From: Acidobacteriota bacterium
Lineage (GTDB): Bacteria; Acidobacteriota; Thermoanaerobaculia; Multivoradales; JAHEKO01
NCBI GenBank assembly: GCA_030610025.1
Contig: JAUWSP010000106.1
Coordinates: 1 to 8,088, forward strand
Length of the DNA stretch: 8,088 nt
Reading direction: 5' to 3'
The notes under the pieces: model-generated
The model's database searches: none
Seen by the model: only the letters and a program-made list of their open reading frames with translations
What the model was told of the DNA's origin: nothing
Shown: piece by piece, positions 6,283 through 8,088 of the stretch
How the letters are laid out: each line of letters opens with the position of its first letter
How positions within the stretch are numbered: the stretch's first letter is position 1
Translations under genes and position numbers: made by a program

Positions 6283-7038
6283 TCATGGCTCTCTGGGACT
6301 GCGGTCGGAGGGGTCCCTCAGATTGTGGAGGGCGCGGCGACAGATTCCTCTGAGAAGGCTAGCCTCTCGCGGGGTGAGCCCGGCTCTCGCTGATAGCTGA
6401 CGGAGCTCTCGCGACACTCCTTCAAAGGTGTCGTCACGGGCGAAGCCGATAGCACGCAGGACCTCGGTCGCTTGGGTCATGAGCCCGTTCAGCTGTTCCG
6501 CCGGGGCAGCGGGAGGCCGGCTCGGAGGGCGATCGAGGGCCAGTTCTCGTCTTTGGAACAACTCCCAGGTGAGGATCAGAACGGCTTGACTGAGATTCAG
6601 TGTCGGTTGCTTCGGCGAGCAGGGTATCTGTACGACCTGGCCGCAGTGAGCCAACTCTTCGTTCGTCAAACCAGACGGTTCGGATCCGAAGACGAGAGCG
6701 CTCTGTGCGGAGTCATCCTCTCCGCTCAATGTCTCGGCCAGCTCCCGAGGCGACAAGATCGGGGTTGTTGGCTCGCGGCTGCGAACCGAGCTGGTGCCGA
6801 CGATTCGCTGGAACGGCTCGAGAGCAAGGCTCAAAGAGTCGGTTATTACGGCCTTGTCGAGGACCTCTCGGGCCCCGACCGCGAATGCGTATGCGACCCG
6901 GCCGAGGGTGGTTGCCGGTTGTACGAGGCGGAGGTGCTGGAGTCCCATATTGGCCATGGCGCGAGCTGTGGCGCCGATGTTGCCCTCCTCCTGAGGGCGG
7001 ACGAGCACGATGGTGGGAGACAACGGACCAGAGCTCAT
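6283..7038 (-). CDS. trmJ: TrmJ-like tRNA 2'-O-methyltransferase (SpoU/TrmH superfamily)
   Basis: This 251-residue SPOUT methyltransferase is predicted to methylate the 2'-hydroxyl of nucleotide 32 in the anticodon loop of certain tRNAs, using SAM, as E. coli TrmJ (246 residues) does. Motif 1 is IVLVRPQEEGNIGATARAM (10-28), followed by the MGLQHLRLVQP strand. Motif 2 is ALVFGSEPSGLTNEEL (114-129), which shapes the trefoil knot. Motif 3 is IPCSPKQPTLNLSQAV (138-153). The arginine usual in GxE of motif 2 is serine here. The C-terminal part (about 175-251) is helical and charged, like the TrmJ extension that supports tRNA binding and dimerisation. The start ATG has a poor Shine-Dalgarno sequence. 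It is divergent from the small protein at 7188 and likely the first gene of the minus-strand group running to apgM. A related TrmH-family rRNA enzyme is the main alternative. Confidence 0.88.
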   Translation of the reverse strand: MSSGPLSPTIVLVRPQEEGNIGATARAMANMGLQHLRLVQPATTLGRVAYAFAVGAREVLDKAVITDSLSLALEPFQRIVGTSSVRSREPTTPILSPRELAETLSGEDDSAQSALVFGSEPSGLTNEELAHCGQVVQIPCSPKQPTLNLSQAVLILTWELFQRRELALDRPPSRPPAAPAEQLNGLMTQATEVLRAIGFARDDTFEGVSRELRQLSARAGLTPREASLLRGICRRALHNLRDPSDRSPREP

Positions 7039-7086
7039 GGTTCGAATCTACCGCGGAGAGCGGCTCCAGGGCGAGTCCGACAGCGC

Positions 7087-7115
7087 TTGACAGTCCCGTC
7101 GACCGAAGTTACCTT
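7087..7115 (+). promoter_or_regulatory. Putative sigma70-type promoter for the 7188 gene
   Basis: A perfect TTGACA (7087-7092) is followed at 17-bp spacing by a poor -10 match, TACCTT (7110-7115). Transcription would start near 7122, leaving a leader of about 65 nt before the ATG at 7188. The strong -35 with a weak -10 could mean an activated promoter. It lies in the 149-bp region shared with divergent trmJ. Confidence 0.4.
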
Positions 7116-7127
7116 GAGCGGCATGGG

Positions 7128-7143
7128 GCCAACTCCAGTTGGC
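7128..7143. promoter_or_regulatory. 16-bp dyad just downstream of the promoter, operator candidate
   Basis: GCCAACT and AGTTGGC form a perfect 7-bp inverted repeat with a 2-bp centre. It starts about 6 bases past the predicted transcription start. The tight centre suits a dimeric DNA-binding protein better than an RNA hairpin, which would need to open the innermost pair. No binding protein can be named. Confidence 0.35.
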
Positions 7144-7187
7144 TCGGGTTGTACGTCTCATCGGCGAAGCTCAACGAGAGGAGAGCC

Positions 7188-7499
7188 ATGACAGAAGGTA
7201 AGACCCCGCAGACCTACCTGATATTCACGGGAACGGGCCCGATTCTGGTTCTGTCGACCTATCCAGAGTTGACCGACGAGCGGCTCCTGAAGAAGCTCCG
7301 CTACAAGGGCATCAACAAGTTCATCGCCTACGAGGTCGATACGGAGGCGGTGCAGAAGCGGTACCTGGGCTCTTTCGAGGGCATCGCTGGGGATCTGTTG
7401 AGCGTCGAGGATATCCGGGTGCTGGACTTCAACGGCCACCAGATCATGGCCAACTTCTCGCTCGACGAACTGGGAGAGCCGATCAAATACAGCGGCTGA
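7188..7499 (+). CDS. Small conserved soluble protein of unknown function
   Basis: This 103-residue protein has no signal peptide, membrane segment or cysteine. It opens with a hydrophobic strand and glycine turn, TYLIFTGTGPILVLSTYPELTD split around residues 9-30. A helix with a basic face follows (ERLLKKLRYKGINKFIAYEV, 31-50), then a conserved-looking end with VLDFNGHQIMANFS (78-91) and LGEPIKYSG. The pattern resembles an uncharacterised family sometimes labelled simply as cytosolic protein in bacterial genomes. That is recollection, not a search result. The frame is open far upstream; the ATG at 7188 is chosen for AGAGGAG just before it (7177-7183) and because the protein-like sequence begins there. 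It appears to be a single-gene unit with its own promoter and an overlapping 3' hairpin. No function is claimed. Confidence 0.85.
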   Translation: MTEGKTPQTYLIFTGTGPILVLSTYPELTDERLLKKLRYKGINKFIAYEVDTEAVQKRYLGSFEGIAGDLLSVEDIRVLDFNGHQIMANFSLDELGEPIKYSG

Positions 7500-7516
7500 G
7501 CGAGGCTCAGCCGCTG
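7490..7516 (+). terminator. Strong hairpin overlapping the stop codon of the small protein gene
   Basis: An 11-bp perfect stem (7490-7500 with 7506-7516) closes a 5-nt loop. The TGA stop (7497-7499) is inside the left arm. A second small stem, GGGCC (7517-7521) with GGCCC (7526-7530), follows at once. There is no T-tract, so this is a U-less terminator or a 3'-end stabiliser rather than a textbook intrinsic terminator. Confidence 0.6.
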
Positions 7517-7779
7517 GGGCCTGACGGCCCTGGGGGTTGAGGCGGCCGGGCGTTCCTTCTAACCGTTTGTTCATCTACCGTAATCGGTTGTCGTGAAGAG
7601 GTCCGTCCGGGTGGTCCGCAGGGGGACGGCGTCGGCTACTCAGACTTTGATGGGCGGGCCGCCGCCTTGTCTCGTCATCGCGCGGGATCTCTTGTGCTCT
7701 ATGAAGGTCCTGGCGCTGCGCTCGACTCGGCACCCCCTGTCGAACCACCCGAACGAACCTCTCGGAACCGACGGTGACA

Positions 7780-7855
7780 GATCGGCCAAGGGTCTTCTGA
7801 GTCGGAGGGGCATGGTCGGGTGAGGCCGCAGACTCAGGAGACCCCTTGGTCGATC
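7780..7855. repeat. Long inverted repeat, 24-bp stem with one bulge
   Basis: Arms 7780-7803 and 7831-7855 pair over 24 bp when read as plus-strand RNA. The pairing has two G-U pairs (7796/7838 and 7785/7850), one bulged C (7845) and a 27-nt G-rich loop. The innermost pairs are CTGAGTC with GACTCAG; the outermost are GATCG with CGATC. It lies far from any confident gene end. It could be a small-RNA element, a transcription barrier between 7188 and the right-edge gene, or a relic of a miniature repeat element. Confidence 0.65.
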
Positions 7856-7899
7856 CCATGCTCCCGGATACGCATGCAGGACTCGGCGTGGGGACCTCC

Positions 7900-7911
7900 A
7901 GGGGCGCCCCT
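7900..7911. repeat. Perfect 12-bp palindrome
   Basis: AGGGGCGCCCCT is fully self-complementary. It lies in the noncoding stretch, about 45 bp right of the long stem. Short GC palindromes are common in GC-rich DNA, so the role is unknown. Confidence 0.4.
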
Positions 7912-7979
7912 ACATAGGATTCATGACCGTTTGGGCAAGATCAGCCTGGACAGTGCAAGGCCACGTTCGTAGTCTTGAA

Positions 7980-8002
7980 GCGGCCGGACCCGTGCCGGCT
8001 GC
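7980..8002 (-). terminator. Weak terminator candidate for the right-edge gene
   Basis: An imperfect stem (7980-7987 with 7995-8002) includes the 5-bp core GCCGG/CCGGC and one wobble pair. It falls about 20 nt beyond the TGA of the putative partial gene at 8020 on the minus strand. No clear T-run follows. Confidence 0.25.
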
Positions 8003-8019
8003 CTCAACCCCCCAAGCCC

Positions 8020-8088
8020 TCAGGACCCCAGTCGACCAGACTGGGTCCGAAAATCGAGGATGTCGTAGGACAGTTGCTGGAACAGGGA
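8020..8088 (-). CDS. Possible C-terminal end of a gene entering from the right edge (partial)
   Basis: Reading leftward from the last base, one minus frame gives 22 residues (SLFQQLSYDILDFRTQSG and four more) and then TGA at 8020-8022. By hand count, G/C occurs at 16 of 22 third, 13 of 22 first and 9 of 22 second codon positions, the ordering expected for a real gene in GC-rich DNA. The residues look protein-like rather than arginine-rich. The piece is far too short to assign a family, and the N-terminal part lies outside the window. The other minus frames and the open plus frame look like noise. Confidence 0.35.
   Translation of the reverse strand, partial: SLFQQLSYDILDFRTQSGRLGS
8023..8048 (-). 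repeat. Hairpin immediately before the putative stop codon
   Basis: A 10-bp stem with one bulged base pairs 8023-8033 with 8039-8048 around a 5-nt loop. It directly abuts the TGA of the putative partial gene. If that gene is not real, this is simply another intergenic hairpin. Confidence 0.45.

Larger units (their letters stand above)
7500..8019. other. Long intergenic stretch without a convincing gene
   Basis: About 520 bases hold only arginine-rich, low-quality open frames that overlap each other on both strands. None has a Shine-Dalgarno sequence or a recognisable domain. In the longest unlisted minus frame, second codon positions are richer in G/C than first positions by my hand count, opposite to real genes. 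What is visible is structural: tandem hairpins at the left end, a long stem at 7780-7855, a 12-bp palindrome at 7900-7911, and an imperfect stem at 7980-8002. No tRNA or known RNA family was recognised. Confidence 0.6.

Noticed and set aside
7038..7053. GGTTCGAATC resembling a tRNA T-loop near the trmJ start
   Set aside because: The flanking bases do not form a T-stem, and no acceptor or anticodon arm can be folded around it. It overlaps the trmJ start region, so it is chance similarity.
6600..7187. Long plus-strand open frame upstream of and in frame with the 7188 gene
   Set aside because: It is the antisense shadow of trmJ and its leader. Protein-like sequence begins only at the ATG at 7188, which has a clear Shine-Dalgarno sequence.
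7640..7813. 57-residue minus frame starting at an ATG, with a second open piece after its TGA, possibly a pseudogene
   Set aside because: Third positions are G/C-rich, but second positions are richer than first by hand count, opposite to coding DNA. It is very basic and has no Shine-Dalgarno sequence.
7593..7823. 76-residue plus-strand open frame with a GTG start
   Set aside because: No Shine-Dalgarno sequence, no recognisable motif, runs into the left arm and loop of the 24-bp stem. It looks like chance in GC-rich DNA.
7575..7859. 94-residue minus-strand open frame in the right-hand spacer
   Set aside because: Strongly arginine-, proline- and serine-rich, no Shine-Dalgarno sequence, no domain. 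It overlaps another open frame on the plus strand and includes most of the long inverted repeat.

Overview
The window is a GC-rich bacterial chromosomal segment of mostly ordinary housekeeping genes. Nine genes are well supported, and a tenth may enter from the right edge. No mobile element, CRISPR array, rRNA or tRNA is visible. The lineage cannot be fixed from the sequence. A c-di-GMP-type PilZ protein, an archaeal-type phosphoglycerate mutase in a bacterial setting, and an unusually long arginyl-tRNA synthetase with a degenerate KMSKS loop would fit an Acidobacteriota- or deltaproteobacterial-like organism. That placement is inference only.

Layout, left to right. Positions 19-780 (-) encode a class I SAM methyltransferase. 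Positions 865-1212 (-) encode a small PilZ-domain protein that starts with TTG. Positions 1304-3229 (-) encode ArgS. An 84-bp divergent spacer (3230-3313) separates argS from a macro-domain protein at 3314-3868 (+). That gene converges tail to tail, with a 3-bp gap, on apgM at 3872-5089 (-). Upstream of apgM on the minus strand lie an unrecognised 140-residue protein (5146-5568), a KDPG/KHG-type aldolase (5568-6218) and a TrmJ-like tRNA 2'-O-methyltransferase (6283-7038). A 149-bp divergent region follows, with a perfect TTGACA box and a 16-bp dyad. It leads into a small conserved-looking soluble protein at 7188-7499 (+). From 7500 to about 8019 no convincing gene is seen, only hairpins and palindromes. 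The last 69 bases look like the C-terminal end of a minus-strand gene.

The genes trmJ-aldolase-orf140-apgM probably form one minus-strand operon. Spacings are 64 bp, a 1-nt stop/start overlap, and 56 bp, with good Shine-Dalgarno sequences before the last two genes. The aldolase and mutase are both central-carbon enzymes: aldol cleavage to pyruvate plus an aldehyde, and 3-phosphoglycerate to 2-phosphoglycerate. The aldolase has lost two residues used for KDPG specificity in E. coli Eda, so its substrate is open.

No clearly new multi-gene system is visible. The items most worth checking are the 24-bp stem at 7780-7855, the dyad behind the promoter at 7128-7143, the unknown protein coupled to the aldolase, the substituted active sites, and hairpins placed on or next to stop codons.
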